A DNA stretch of 64,000 nucleotides, taken from the NCBI RefSeq assembly GCF_017573465.1, contig NZ_JAGEPF010000016.1:124001-188000 (forward strand), in the 5' to 3' direction. The number at the start of each line of letters is the position of its first letter. The first letter of the stretch is position 1. Of this stretch, positions 29,703-38,748 are shown piece by piece. The notes below the pieces were generated by a model. It saw nothing but the letters and a program-made list of their open reading frames with translations. It was not told the DNA's origin and did not search any database. This DNA comes from Actinomadura violacea. Its GTDB lineage: Bacteria; Actinomycetota; Actinomycetes; Streptosporangiales; Streptosporangiaceae. The translations under genes and the position numbers were made by a program.

Positions 29703-30155
29703 GTGAGGACGTTCAGCGGCATCGACGAGTACGAGAAGGCCGTCGGCTCCCAACTCGGCCACAGCGAATGGCACACGGTCACCCAGGAGCAGGTGAACGG
29801 GTTCGCCGACGCGACCGGCGACCACCAGTGGATCCACGTCGACCCCGAGCGGGCGAAGGACGGCCCGTTCGGCGGCACGATCGCGCACGGCTACCTCACC
29901 CTGTCGCTCCTGCCGATGCTCATGTCGGAGATCTCCCGGGTCGAGGGCCTGACGATGGGCGTCAACTACGGCTCGGACAAGGTCCGCTTCCCCGCGCCCG
30001 TCCCCGTCGGGTCGCGGGTGCGCGCCGGCGCCGAGCTGGTCTCGCTGGAGCGCACCCCGCAGGGCGCGCGGGCCAAGGTCCGCGTGACCGTCGAGCGCGA
30101 GGGCGGCGGCAAGCCGGTCTGCGTCGCCGAGGTCCTGTCCCTGCTGGTCGGCTGA
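29703..30155 (+). CDS. MaoC/NodN-family (R)-enoyl-CoA hydratase
   Basis: 150 residues. GTG 29703 is chosen over GTG 29664 because AGGAGGT sits 6 nt upstream of it and the extra residues are low-complexity. The hot-dog fold is recognised by the hydratase motif FADATGDHQWIHVDPERA (catalytic Asp and His), GPFGGTIAHGYLTLSLLP and NYGSDKVRFPAPVPVGSRVRAG. Such enzymes hydrate trans-2-enoyl-CoA in side-chain or fatty-acid breakdown. It lies behind operator site 3 and is followed 35 nt later by an acyl-CoA ligase, forming a short operon. Confidence 0.9.
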   Translation: MRTFSGIDEYEKAVGSQLGHSEWHTVTQEQVNGFADATGDHQWIHVDPERAKDGPFGGTIAHGYLTLSLLPMLMSEISRVEGLTMGVNYGSDKVRFPAPVPVGSRVRAGAELVSLERTPQGARAKVRVTVEREGGGKPVCVAEVLSLLVG

Positions 30156-30190
30156 GCCCCCGCCCGCCCCGTCATCCCGGAGAGACCGTC

Positions 30191-31837
<1,647 letters not shown>

Positions 31838-31860
31838 AAAGCCCCTCCGGTAACCCAGCC

Positions 31861-31970
31861 GAACAACCGAACGGAAGGCCCGGCTGAACAACCGAGCGGA
31901 GGGCCGGACCTAAGCCCCCGTCACGGGCAGGCACGCGGAGCGAGTGCAGCGAGCGCAGCGGGCCTGCCCG
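31861..31970. repeat. Direct repeat and GAGCGAGCGCAGCG-loop hairpin
   Basis: Positions 31861-31880 and 31886-31905 are near-identical 20-mers (GAACAACCGARCGGARGGCC). Next comes a hairpin with arms CGGGCAGGC (31924-31932) and GCCTGCCCG (31962-31970) enclosing a purine-rich GCAGCGAGCGCAGCGG loop. The same loop theme recurs in the terminator at 31973-32035. Confidence 0.6.
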
Positions 31971-31972
31971 AC

Positions 31973-32035
31973 GATGAAGGGGGCGTTTCCCGCGGAGCGA
32001 GCGCAGCGAGCGGAGCGGGAAACGCCCCCTTCATC
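31973..32035. terminator. Bidirectional terminator between acyl-CoA ligase and TetR genes
   Basis: A 21-bp perfect inverted repeat (left arm 31973-31993, right arm 32015-32035) around a 21-nt loop built from GGAGCGAGCGCAGCGAGCGG. The right arm includes the stop-codon triplet (32031-32033) of the minus-strand tetR gene. Confidence 0.8.
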
Positions 32036-32696
32036 GCAACGGGGGTTCCAGGGGGTCGCCCCCCTGGGTCAACACAGGGTCGCCCCCCTGGGAAGGCACA
32101 CCCAGTCCGTTCAGGAAAAGGTCGGCGTAGTGCTCGGCGATGGTGCGGGTCTTGAGGCGGCCGCCGGGGTGGTACCAGGCGCCGATCTGGTGCACGGTGC
32201 CGAAGAAGAAATGGACGGCGATATCGGCGGGGATCTGCGCGCGGAAGGCCCCTTCGCGCTGGCCTTCTTCAACGAGGTCGCGGAATCGCTCGTGGTAGCG
32301 GCGGCGTTCGGCGCGGACGGCCTCGCGGCGGTCGCGGGGGAGCAGGTGGGTGGAGCGGAAGAAGACGGTGAAGTCGTCGAGGTAGAGGAACGAGGTCTCC
32401 AGGACGTCGAGGGCGGCGGCGCGCAGCCGCTCCCCGGCGGCGCCGGGGCCGTCGGCGATCTGCTCGAGCCGGCGCATCTGCAGGCCGAGGAGCCGGTGGT
32501 AGATCTCGTAGAGCAGGTCGTCCTTGGAGCCGAAGTAGTGGTACATGGCGCCTTTGGTGACGCCGGCGGCGTTGACGATCTCCTGGACCGAGGTGCCTTC
32601 GAAGCCCTTTTCGGCGAACATGCGGGTGGCCACGGCGAGCAGCCGGTCGGGAAGTGGCACGTCGTCGGACAGCCGTCCCGCTGAGGTCTGCGTCAA
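32031..32696 (-). CDS. TetR/AcrR-family regulator of the acyl-CoA module
   Basis: 221 residues. The TTG start is supported by GGAGGTG 5 nt upstream. The N-terminal HTH is clear: LLAVATRMFAEKGFEGTSVQEIVNAAGVTKGAMYHYFGSKDDLLYEI in pieces, with the recognition segment VTKGAMYHYF. The ligand-binding domain resembles acyl-CoA-sensing TetR proteins (KstR2/FadR type). The C-terminus carries the tandem QGGDPVLTQGGDPLEPP, produced by a direct DNA repeat at about 32045-32095. Four CATACC-GGTATG palindromes lie upstream of the neighbouring genes and upstream of tetR itself. It therefore probably represses the module and its own gene and is released by an acyl-CoA. Confidence 0.9.
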   Translation of the reverse strand: MTQTSAGRLSDDVPLPDRLLAVATRMFAEKGFEGTSVQEIVNAAGVTKGAMYHYFGSKDDLLYEIYHRLLGLQMRRLEQIADGPGAAGERLRAAALDVLETSFLYLDDFTVFFRSTHLLPRDRREAVRAERRRYHERFRDLVEEGQREGAFRAQIPADIAVHFFFGTVHQIGAWYHPGGRLKTRTIAEHYADLFLNGLGVPSQGGDPVLTQGGDPLEPPLR

Positions 32697-32850
32697 GACT
32701 CCACCTCCGTCCGGGCCGGGCCCCGCGACCGCCGCGCCGCCCGTGATCAGCCGTCAGCCTACCGGGCGGGAACTCGCCGCGAGAACGGCGCCCGTCGAGG
32801 CGGGTGAACCCGCTTGTCGAGGCCGCCGCCCGCCGATTCTATCCCCAGGT

Positions 32851-32870
32851 GAATCCGACCGGTCGGTATG
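32851..32870. promoter_or_regulatory. TetR-type palindrome, site 4 (autoregulatory)
   Basis: GAATCCGACCGGTCGGTATG: the right half and centre match the other sites exactly, while the left outer half-site is degenerate. It lies 154 nt upstream of the tetR TTG start. Confidence 0.65.
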
Positions 32871-32898
32871 TACTAAATGGCGGCGCGGTGCGGCCGGT

Positions 32899-34611
32899 TC
32901 ACCACTCGAGGTCCGGGTGCTCCTCCTCGATCCGCTTCGCCAGGAAGTCGAGGTCGGTGCGGCGCCAGTCGATCACGCGCGCCACGGTGATCTCGTCGTC
33001 GTCCTGCGCGTCGATCCGCGCCCCGGCGTCGAGCAGGGCCCGGACGAGCGCGGGCGAGCCCTCCTCGAACACCACCACGTGCAGCGGCGTCCGCCCGGCG
33101 CCGTCGCGGGCCTCCAGGTCCAGGACGGGCAGCAGCCGGGGGAGCAGCGCCTCCCAGTCCAGCTGCGGCAGCGCGTGCAGCAGGGTGCGGCCCCGCGCGT
33201 CCCGGACGCGCGGGTCGGCCCCGGCGTCCAGCAGCGCGAGCACGCCGGGGGTGTCGCCGTGCTGGACCCGGGCCAGCAGCTCGCGCCGCTGGGCGTCCAG
33301 CGCCTTCGGCAGCCGGCCGCCCTCCCGCCAGGCCCGCTCCGCCGCCTCGCAGCCGCCGACCGAGCCGCCGAGCGCGAGCAGCGCCCGCTCGCGCCGCCGC
33401 TCGCCCTCGTCGTGCGGCATGCCGAGCGCGCCGTCGCGGAAGGCGACCTCGTGCCATTCCCCGCGGCAGCGGATCCGCGCCGGCCCGGGGCGCCCGGGCC
33501 CGGGCGGCCCGCCGGGGCCGGTGAACGCGCGGGCCGGGGCGAGGGCATCGCGGACGAGCGGATGCAGCTCCTCGGCGGGCACGACGCCGTGCCGCAGCGC
33601 GTCGGCGTCCGGCGGCATGCGCCACGACGCGTCCGGAACCACGGGGAGGTCCTCGTCGAGGTCGTCGCGTCCGACCAGTTCCGCGCCGAGCCCTTCGCCG
33701 GCGCGCCGCAGGACGACGGCCACGTGCTGGGTCGCGGGGATCCAGTACTCGTCGCCGTGCCCGCGCTCCGACAGCCGCCGGACCTCGTCCGCGAGCCGCG
33801 CCGGGGCCAGCGGCAGCCGGGCGAGGACGTCGACGGTCTCGATCACCCCGCCGCCGAGGTACTCGTCGAGGTCGACGCCCGCCTCGTCGACGGTGATCCC
33901 GGCGGCGGCCATGGCGGCGCGCGCGTCACCGGACTCGTGCAGCAGGACCGCCCATTCGGCGTGCGCGGCCGGGTCGTCGCGCCCGGGGTCGGCGGACGGG
34001 AGTCGATCGGCCGGGCGGGGCGTGCCGTCCGGCTCGAGGAACGGTGCGCGCCGGGCGTCGCCGCCGCAGCGTTCCCGCAGCTCATCGGTGTGCCGGACGT
34101 CCCACAGGTGCCGCGCCGCGTCCCACCGGTGCGCGATGTTGTGCCAGAGCGTCAGGTAGGGCAGGTCGGTGTTCAGGTACGGCCACAGGTCCGTTACGGC
34201 GCCGAACCGGAGGGTGAGACGCTGCGGCCCGTGGACGAGCTGCCGAGGCGTCGTGACGTGCAGGGTGCGGCGCGGGTCGCCCGGGGTGGCGGACAGGACG
34301 AGCACCTGGTCGGGGGCCAGCGTCGTCCGCCCGCGGCCGACGCGCGGCGCGTGCCAGCGCAGCAGGTCGGGGGCGAAGTGGCGGAGGTCGTCCGCAAGGG
34401 CGGCGGCGACCTCGCGGCCGTGCTCGTCCGCGACCTCGGCGAGGTCGAAGGCGACGTCCATGTTCGCCGCCGCGCACGCCCCGAGCCAGTCGCCGGCGAG
34501 GCGCCGCTCGGAAGCCCGCTCGATCATCCAGCGGGGGACCGCGTAGCGGCGGATCCGCCGCAGCCGCGACGCCTCCTGCGGCGGGAACGCGCGTGTGTCG
34601 ATCACCGTCAC
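32899..34611 (-). CDS. Ankyrin-repeat protein of unknown function
   Basis: 570 residues, GTG start. The N-terminal two thirds have no domain I recognise. There is a Trp-rich segment around TDLWPYLNTDLPYLTLWHNIAHRWDAARHLWD, and a central low-complexity linker (GPGGPPGPGRPGPARIRCRGEW region). The last 130 residues contain ankyrin repeats: GDTPGVLALLDAGADPRVRDARGRTLLHAL, then DLEARDGAGRTPLHVVVFEEGSPALVRALLDAGARIDAQDDD (given in pieces). No signal peptide or membrane segment. The ankyrin part suggests protein-protein contact. There is no link to the neighbouring TetR module beyond orientation. Confidence 0.75.
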   Translation of the reverse strand: MTVIDTRAFPPQEASRLRRIRRYAVPRWMIERASERRLAGDWLGACAAANMDVAFDLAEVADEHGREVAAALADDLRHFAPDLLRWHAPRVGRGRTTLAPDQVLVLSATPGDPRRTLHVTTPRQLVHGPQRLTLRFGAVTDLWPYLNTDLPYLTLWHNIAHRWDAARHLWDVRHTDELRERCGGDARRAPFLEPDGTPRPADRLPSADPGRDDPAAHAEWAVLLHESGDARAAMAAAGITVDEAGVDLDEYLGGGVIETVDVLARLPLAPARLADEVRRLSERGHGDEYWIPATQHVAVVLRRAGEGLGAELVGRDDLDEDLPVVPDASWRMPPDADALRHGVVPAEELHPLVRDALAPARAFTGPGGPPGPGRPGPARIRCRGEWHEVAFRDGALGMPHDEGERRRERALLALGGSVGGCEAAERAWREGGRLPKALDAQRRELLARVQHGDTPGVLALLDAGADPRVRDARGRTLLHALPQLDWEALLPRLLPVLDLEARDGAGRTPLHVVVFEEGSPALVRALLDAGARIDAQDDDEITVARVIDWRRTDLDFLAKRIEEEHPDLEW

Positions 34612-34669
34612 CGCGTCCCCCGTTCCCGCCCGCCGTGCCCCGCGGTCCGGCGCGGCACCGGGGCGGGGG

Positions 34670-34744
34670 TGGCAAGGCCGGTCGGATTCGAACCGACGTC
34701 CTCCAGCCCGCTGTAAGGCGCGACGACCTCTGCGCTACGGCCTT
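34670..34744 (-). tRNA. tRNA-like element without a normal anticodon arm
   Basis: Read on the minus strand there is a perfect 7-bp acceptor stem (AAGGCCG / CGGCCTT), discriminator G and encoded CCA (plus-strand TGG at 34670-34672). The T arm is canonical (GTCGG, loop TTCGAAT, CCGAC), and a 4-bp D stem GCGC/GCGC encloses a GG-containing loop. The remaining 20 nt do not form a 5-bp stem with a 7-nt anticodon loop. They fold best as a bulged stem with a CGGG loop. A slipped reading would give a TAC (Val) triplet in a 6-nt loop. It may be a degenerate tRNA, a tRNA-like RNA, or a tRNA whose arm I have misfolded. Confidence 0.5.
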
Positions 34745-34868
34745 GCCGCGGCGTAGCCTATCGGGCCATCCGGACGTTCCGCCGCCGAATCAAGATCCTT
34801 CCTGCGGGGGGGCCGGGCCGCCCGTGGAATCATGATCCCGTCCGCGAGCGCCGGGAACGGGAGGGCCC

Positions 34869-35942
34869 ATGTGCTACGAGCCGGTCGCCGACCCGGACGA
34901 GGTGGTGTTCGCCGCGCCGCGTCCCGACCCCGGACGCGAGACGCCCGACCGGGTGCGGCTCGAACCGGTCGACGCCGTCGTGCTGACGACGCTCATCGAC
35001 AACCAGAGCGACCTGCTGCTCGCCGACCAGGGCCCGATGCGGCGCACCGGGATGCGGCACGCCGCCGCCGTCCCGCACCTGCCCGCCGGGATCCTGGACG
35101 TGGGGGAGTCCTACGACGTCCCGCTCGCCGAGCACGGGTTCTCGATGCTGGTCACGGTGACGCGCGACGGCCGCGACCACCATCTGCTGTTCGACGCGGG
35201 CATGACCCCGGACGGCCTGGTCGGCAACATGCGGCGGCTCGGCGTCGACCCCGCCGCGGTCGAGACGGTCGTGCTCAGCCACGGCCACGCCGACCACGTC
35301 ACCGGCCTGGACGGGCTGATCCGCGCGGTCGGCGCCGCGAACACCCCGCTCGTCGTGCACCCCGGCGTCTGGACGGGCCGCCGGATGAACGTGCCCGGCG
35401 CCGAGCCGCTGCGGCTGGCCGCGCCGAGCCGGCGGGCCCTCGCCGGCGCCGGTTTCGAGATCGTCGAGCGGGCGCAGCCGTCGCTGCTGTTCGGCGGGTC
35501 CGTGCTGATCACCGGGGAGATCGACCGGGTCACGCCGTTCGAGCGCGGCATGCCCGCCTACCACGAGGCGCTCACGGGCGGCGGCTGGGCGCCCGACCCG
35601 CTCGTCCGCGACGACCAGGCGCTCGTGCTGAACGTCCGCGGGCGCGGCCTGGTCGTCCTCACCGGCTGCGGGCACGCGGGGATCGTCAACATCGTCCGGT
35701 ACGCGCGCCGCCTCACCGGGGAGCCGCGGGTGGCGGCCGTCGTCGGCGGGTTCCACCTGAGCGGCCCGGCGTTCGAGCCGATCATCGAGCCGACCGTCGG
35801 CGCGCTCGCCGGCCTGGAGCCCGGCGTGGTCGTCCCGGCGCACTGTACCGGCTGGCGCGCCGCGCACGCCCTCGCGTCGCGGCTGCCGGACGCGTTCGTC
35901 CCGAACGCGGTCGGCTCCCGGCTGGAACTTCGCGCCGCCTAG
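34869..35942 (+). CDS. MBL-fold metallo-hydrolase (COG1237-like)
   Basis: 357 residues. The metal-binding motif is LSHGHADHVTGLDGL (HxHxDH), with further ligands in TGCGHAGIVN, GGFHLSG and VPAHCTGW. The overall layout (LLFDAGMTPDGLVGNMRRLGVDP, then a late GCGHAG) resembles the COG1237 branch, which includes the archaeal ribofuranosylaminobenzene-phosphate synthase homologues. Many bacterial members have no known substrate. The start ATG follows GGGAGGGCC. It stands alone between the tRNA-like element and the molybdopterin enzyme pair, with no sign of co-transcription except a 65-nt gap to the next gene. Confidence 0.82.
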   Translation: MCYEPVADPDEVVFAAPRPDPGRETPDRVRLEPVDAVVLTTLIDNQSDLLLADQGPMRRTGMRHAAAVPHLPAGILDVGESYDVPLAEHGFSMLVTVTRDGRDHHLLFDAGMTPDGLVGNMRRLGVDPAAVETVVLSHGHADHVTGLDGLIRAVGAANTPLVVHPGVWTGRRMNVPGAEPLRLAAPSRRALAGAGFEIVERAQPSLLFGGSVLITGEIDRVTPFERGMPAYHEALTGGGWAPDPLVRDDQALVLNVRGRGLVVLTGCGHAGIVNIVRYARRLTGEPRVAAVVGGFHLSGPAFEPIIEPTVGALAGLEPGVVVPAHCTGWRAAHALASRLPDAFVPNAVGSRLELRAA

Positions 35943-36007
35943 GGATTGAACCGTCCTGACCGGGCAGGATGCCGGAGCACGGGCCGTCCGGACGAACAGG
36001 AGCGGGG

Positions 36008-36607
36008 ATGGGCATCGTCTCGCCCGGATTCCACGGCAGGCGGCGGCAGGGGGACGTGAAGCTGCCGCCCGGCCAGTACCTCACCGAGGACTTCCCGGTG
36101 CTGTCGGCGGGGCCGACGCCCCGGGTCGGCACCGACGAGTGGGAGTTCGCCGTCACCACCGAGACGGGCGAGCGGCGCGGCTGGACGTGGCAGGAGTTCC
36201 TGGAGCTCCCGGCGGAGACCCCGACGGTCGACATCCACTGCGTGACCAAGTGGTCCAAGCTCGGCACGACCTGGACGGGCGTCTCCCTGGACACGCTCCT
36301 CGCCGACGTCGAGACCACCGCCGACTACGCGCTCGCCCGCTCCTACGGCGGCTACACCACCAACCTGCCGCTCCAGGACCTGCTGGACGGGCAGGCGTGG
36401 CTCGCCTACCGCTTCGGCGGCGAGGAGCTCGCCCCCGAGCACGGCGGCCCGGTGCGGCTGCTGGTACCGCATCTGTACTTCTGGAAGTCGGCGAAATGGA
36501 TCCGCGGCCTCGACCTGCTCACCCAGGACGAGCCCGGCTTCTGGGAGACCGCCGGCTACCACGACTACGGGGACCCATGGCTGGAACAGCGGTACCAGGG
36601 GGACTGA
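36008..36607 (+). CDS. Molybdopterin-dependent oxidoreductase (sulfite oxidase/YedY fold)
   Basis: 199 residues. ATG 36008 is chosen because GGAGCGGGG lies just upstream and the family alignment begins there. The Moco-binding fold is identified by VDIHCVTKWSKLGTTWTGV, whose Cys is the expected molybdenum ligand, by ARSYGGYTTNLPL, and by PVRLLVPHLYFWKSAKWIRGL. It lacks a Tat signal, so unlike YedY it appears cytoplasmic. The following flavin reductase overlaps it by 31 nt and likely passes electrons to it. Substrate unknown; small actinobacterial members are often simply annotated as sulfite-oxidase-like. Confidence 0.88.
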   Translation: MGIVSPGFHGRRRQGDVKLPPGQYLTEDFPVLSAGPTPRVGTDEWEFAVTTETGERRGWTWQEFLELPAETPTVDIHCVTKWSKLGTTWTGVSLDTLLADVETTADYALARSYGGYTTNLPLQDLLDGQAWLAYRFGGEELAPEHGGPVRLLVPHLYFWKSAKWIRGLDLLTQDEPGFWETAGYHDYGDPWLEQRYQGD

Positions 36608-37329
36608 CCCGGCTGCGATGGCGGGTGGCGCGGCTCGCGGAGACCCGCGACGAGACGCCCACCGCGCGCACGCTCGTCCTGGACGTCCCCGGCTGGCCGG
36701 GCCACCTCGCGGGCCAGCACGTGGACGTCCGGCTCACCGCGGAGGACGGCTACAGCGCCCAGCGCAGCTACTCGCTCGCCGCCCCGGCGGCCGGCGCCCG
36801 CGTCGAGCTGACCGTGCAGAACGTCCCGGACGGCGAGGTCTCCCCATACCTGACCGGCGTCTTCGCGGCCGGCGACCCGGTGGAGGTCCGCGGTCCGGTG
36901 GGCGGCTGGTTCGTGTGGCGCCCGGACGACCCGGCGCCCGTCACGCTCGTCGCGGGCGGGGCCGGGGTGGCGCCGCTGATGGCGATGGTCCGGGCCCGGC
37001 GGGTCGCGGGATCGCGCGTCCCGTTCCGGCTGGTGTACTCCGTCCGGACACCGGAGGAGCGGTGGTACACCGGCGAACTGCGGCGCCCCGACCCGGGCGT
37101 CGAGGTCTTCCCGCTGTACACGCGCGCCGCGCCGGACGGCTGGGCGCGGCCGCCGGGCCGGCTGGCGAAGGACGACCTCGCCGCATGGGCGTGGCCGCCG
37201 GAGTTCGACCCGGCCTGCTTCGTGTGCGGGCCGACCGGGTTCGTGGAGGCGGCGGCCGACCTGCTGGTCGCCCTGGGGAACGACCCGCGCCGGATCAGGA
37301 CCGAGCGCTTCGGACCGAGCGGAGGCTGA
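36577..37329 (+). CDS. Ferredoxin/flavodoxin-NADP reductase-type flavoprotein
   Basis: 250 residues with the FNR fold: FAD-binding RSYSLAAP, GPVGGWFVW, the NAD(P)-binding GGAGVAPLMAM motif, RLVYSVRTPEERWY, and the CGPTGFVEAAADLL C-terminal motif. No ferredoxin domain is present. It starts inside the end of the molybdopterin gene (31-nt overlap), implying a two-protein reductase/oxidoreductase unit in which it supplies NAD(P)H electrons. This replaces the membrane haem partner (YedZ/MsrQ) of the classical system. Confidence 0.87.
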   Translation: MAGTAVPGGLTRLRWRVARLAETRDETPTARTLVLDVPGWPGHLAGQHVDVRLTAEDGYSAQRSYSLAAPAAGARVELTVQNVPDGEVSPYLTGVFAAGDPVEVRGPVGGWFVWRPDDPAPVTLVAGGAGVAPLMAMVRARRVAGSRVPFRLVYSVRTPEERWYTGELRRPDPGVEVFPLYTRAAPDGWARPPGRLAKDDLAAWAWPPEFDPACFVCGPTGFVEAAADLLVALGNDPRRIRTERFGPSGG

Positions 37330-37330
37330 C

Positions 37331-37666
37331 ATGGCAGCGGAGGCGGGCGGCGGCGCGGGCACCGGCGGGGCGGTCGCGGGCGGTGAGGCCGTCGTCTACG
37401 AGGACACGGGCGCGTACCAGGACGGCAACGCGCTCGCCGGGCCGCTGAGCGAGGTGTTCGGCGTCGACGTCACCTTGGCGGCGGTGCGGTGCACCGAGTG
37501 CGGCCTGGCGGGACCGCTGCCGGGCCTGCGCGTCTACGCGCACGCCCCGGGCGCGGTCGCCCGGTGCCCCGGATGCGAGCACGTCGTCCTGCGGCTGGTC
37601 ATCGGCGAGGGGACCGCCTGGCTCGACCTGCGCGGCACCGTCGGCCTCCGCGTCCCCCTCGCCTGA
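37331..37666 (+). CDS. Small CxxC/CxxC zinc-ribbon-like protein (DUF6510-like)
   Basis: 111 residues, ATG one base after the stop of the flavin reductase, so the third gene of that operon. It has two Cys pairs, RCTECGL and RCPGCEH, about 25 residues apart, which can bind a zinc or iron ion, and a conserved-looking EDTGAYQDGNALAGPLSEVFGVDVT segment. It resembles the small actinobacterial DUF6510 proteins found next to molybdopterin oxidoreductase and FNR genes. Function is unknown; an assembly or electron-transfer role is only suggested by the neighbourhood. Confidence 0.8.
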   Translation: MAAEAGGGAGTGGAVAGGEAVVYEDTGAYQDGNALAGPLSEVFGVDVTLAAVRCTECGLAGPLPGLRVYAHAPGAVARCPGCEHVVLRLVIGEGTAWLDLRGTVGLRVPLA

Positions 37667-37704
37667 CGCGCCTGACGCGCCCGACGCGTCCGGCCGGGCC
37701 GGGG

Positions 37705-38520
37705 CTACGGCTTGCGGGCGACGCCGCTGAACTCGTCGACGTCCTCCGAGCCCTCGGCCGACGGGTGCGGCCGCCAGCGGTTGCACGGGACCACGCCCGG
37801 CTCCAGCAGCTCGAGGCCGTCGAAGAAGCGGGTGATCTCCGCGCCGCTGCGCAGCGTCATCGCCGGCTTGACGCGCTCGTTGCGCATCCGGACGACCTCC
37901 TCGGTCGCCTCGCCGTGCACCTCGCTGGTGCTGTGCGCGATCACGAGGTGCCCGCCGGACGGCAGGGCGTCCTTCAGCGTCCGCACGATCGAGTACGCGG
38001 TGGGCGTGTCGTCCACGTAGATGAGGACGCCGAGCAGCATCACCGCGAACGGCCGGGAGAAGTCCAGCGTCCGCGCCGCCTCCGCGAGGATCCGCTCCGG
38101 GTCGTGCAGGTCGGCGTCGATATAGGCGGTGGCGCCCTCGGGGGTGCTGGTCAGCAGCGCGCGGGCGTGCGCCAGCACGAGCGGGTCGTTGTCGACGTAC
38201 ACGATCCGCGACCCGGGGGCGAGCGCCTGCGCGACCTGGTGGGTGTTGTCGGCCGTGGGCAGCCCGGTGCCGATGTCGAGGAACTGCCGGACGCCCTCCT
38301 CCAGCACCAGGTGCCGGACGGCCCGGCCGAGGAACTCCCGGTCCGCCCGGGCCAGCCGGACGATGCTCGGGTACTGCGCGGCCATCTGGTCCCCGACGCG
38401 GCGGTCGGCGGCGTAGTTGTCCTTGCCGCCGAGCCAGTGGTTCCAGATCCGCGGGGCGGCCGGCACGGTCGGATCGATCCCCTCCGGGGCGCTCTCCTCC
38501 GGCGGCGGGGTGTCGGTCAC
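37705..38520 (-). CDS. SAM-dependent methyltransferase, SAV2177/DUF574 family (copy 1)
   Basis: 271 residues from a GTG at 38520. The family hallmarks are all present: PRIWNHWLGGKDNYAADR near the N-terminus, the SAM-binding segment VRQFLDIGTGLPTADNTHQVA, VYVDNDPLVLAHARALL, and a C-terminal ELLEPGVVPCNRWRP. This large actinobacterial family has a solved fold but no known substrate. A paralogue lies 7 kb away at 45313. The gene converges with the zinc-ribbon gene. Confidence 0.9.
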   Translation of the reverse strand: MTDTPPPEESAPEGIDPTVPAAPRIWNHWLGGKDNYAADRRVGDQMAAQYPSIVRLARADREFLGRAVRHLVLEEGVRQFLDIGTGLPTADNTHQVAQALAPGSRIVYVDNDPLVLAHARALLTSTPEGATAYIDADLHDPERILAEAARTLDFSRPFAVMLLGVLIYVDDTPTAYSIVRTLKDALPSGGHLVIAHSTSEVHGEATEEVVRMRNERVKPAMTLRSGAEITRFFDGLELLEPGVVPCNRWRPHPSAEGSEDVDEFSGVARKP

Positions 38521-38748
38521 GGCTGCGGCCCTTCGCTCGGCGGGCGCGGTCCGCCCGGGGGCCTCCCAACGTAGATCATCGGTGTCCGGGCGGCCATCGA
38601 GTTCACCGAAATGTGCTGGTCGGTCCGGTCGTGTGGGTCTCCGCCGCGGAAAAGGCGGCGATCGGCCACCTTCTTCGCGGTCGTCGCGAGGGAACGTGGG
38701 GATGATGATCGGTGGGGGTGGTGCGATGGCCGAGGCGGGAGGCGCGGC

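Noticed and set aside
34670-34744. tRNA-Tyr on the plus strand (CTGTAAG loop)
   Set aside because: The T-arm and CCA are in the correct sense only on the minus strand, and no acceptor stem forms around the plus-strand reading.
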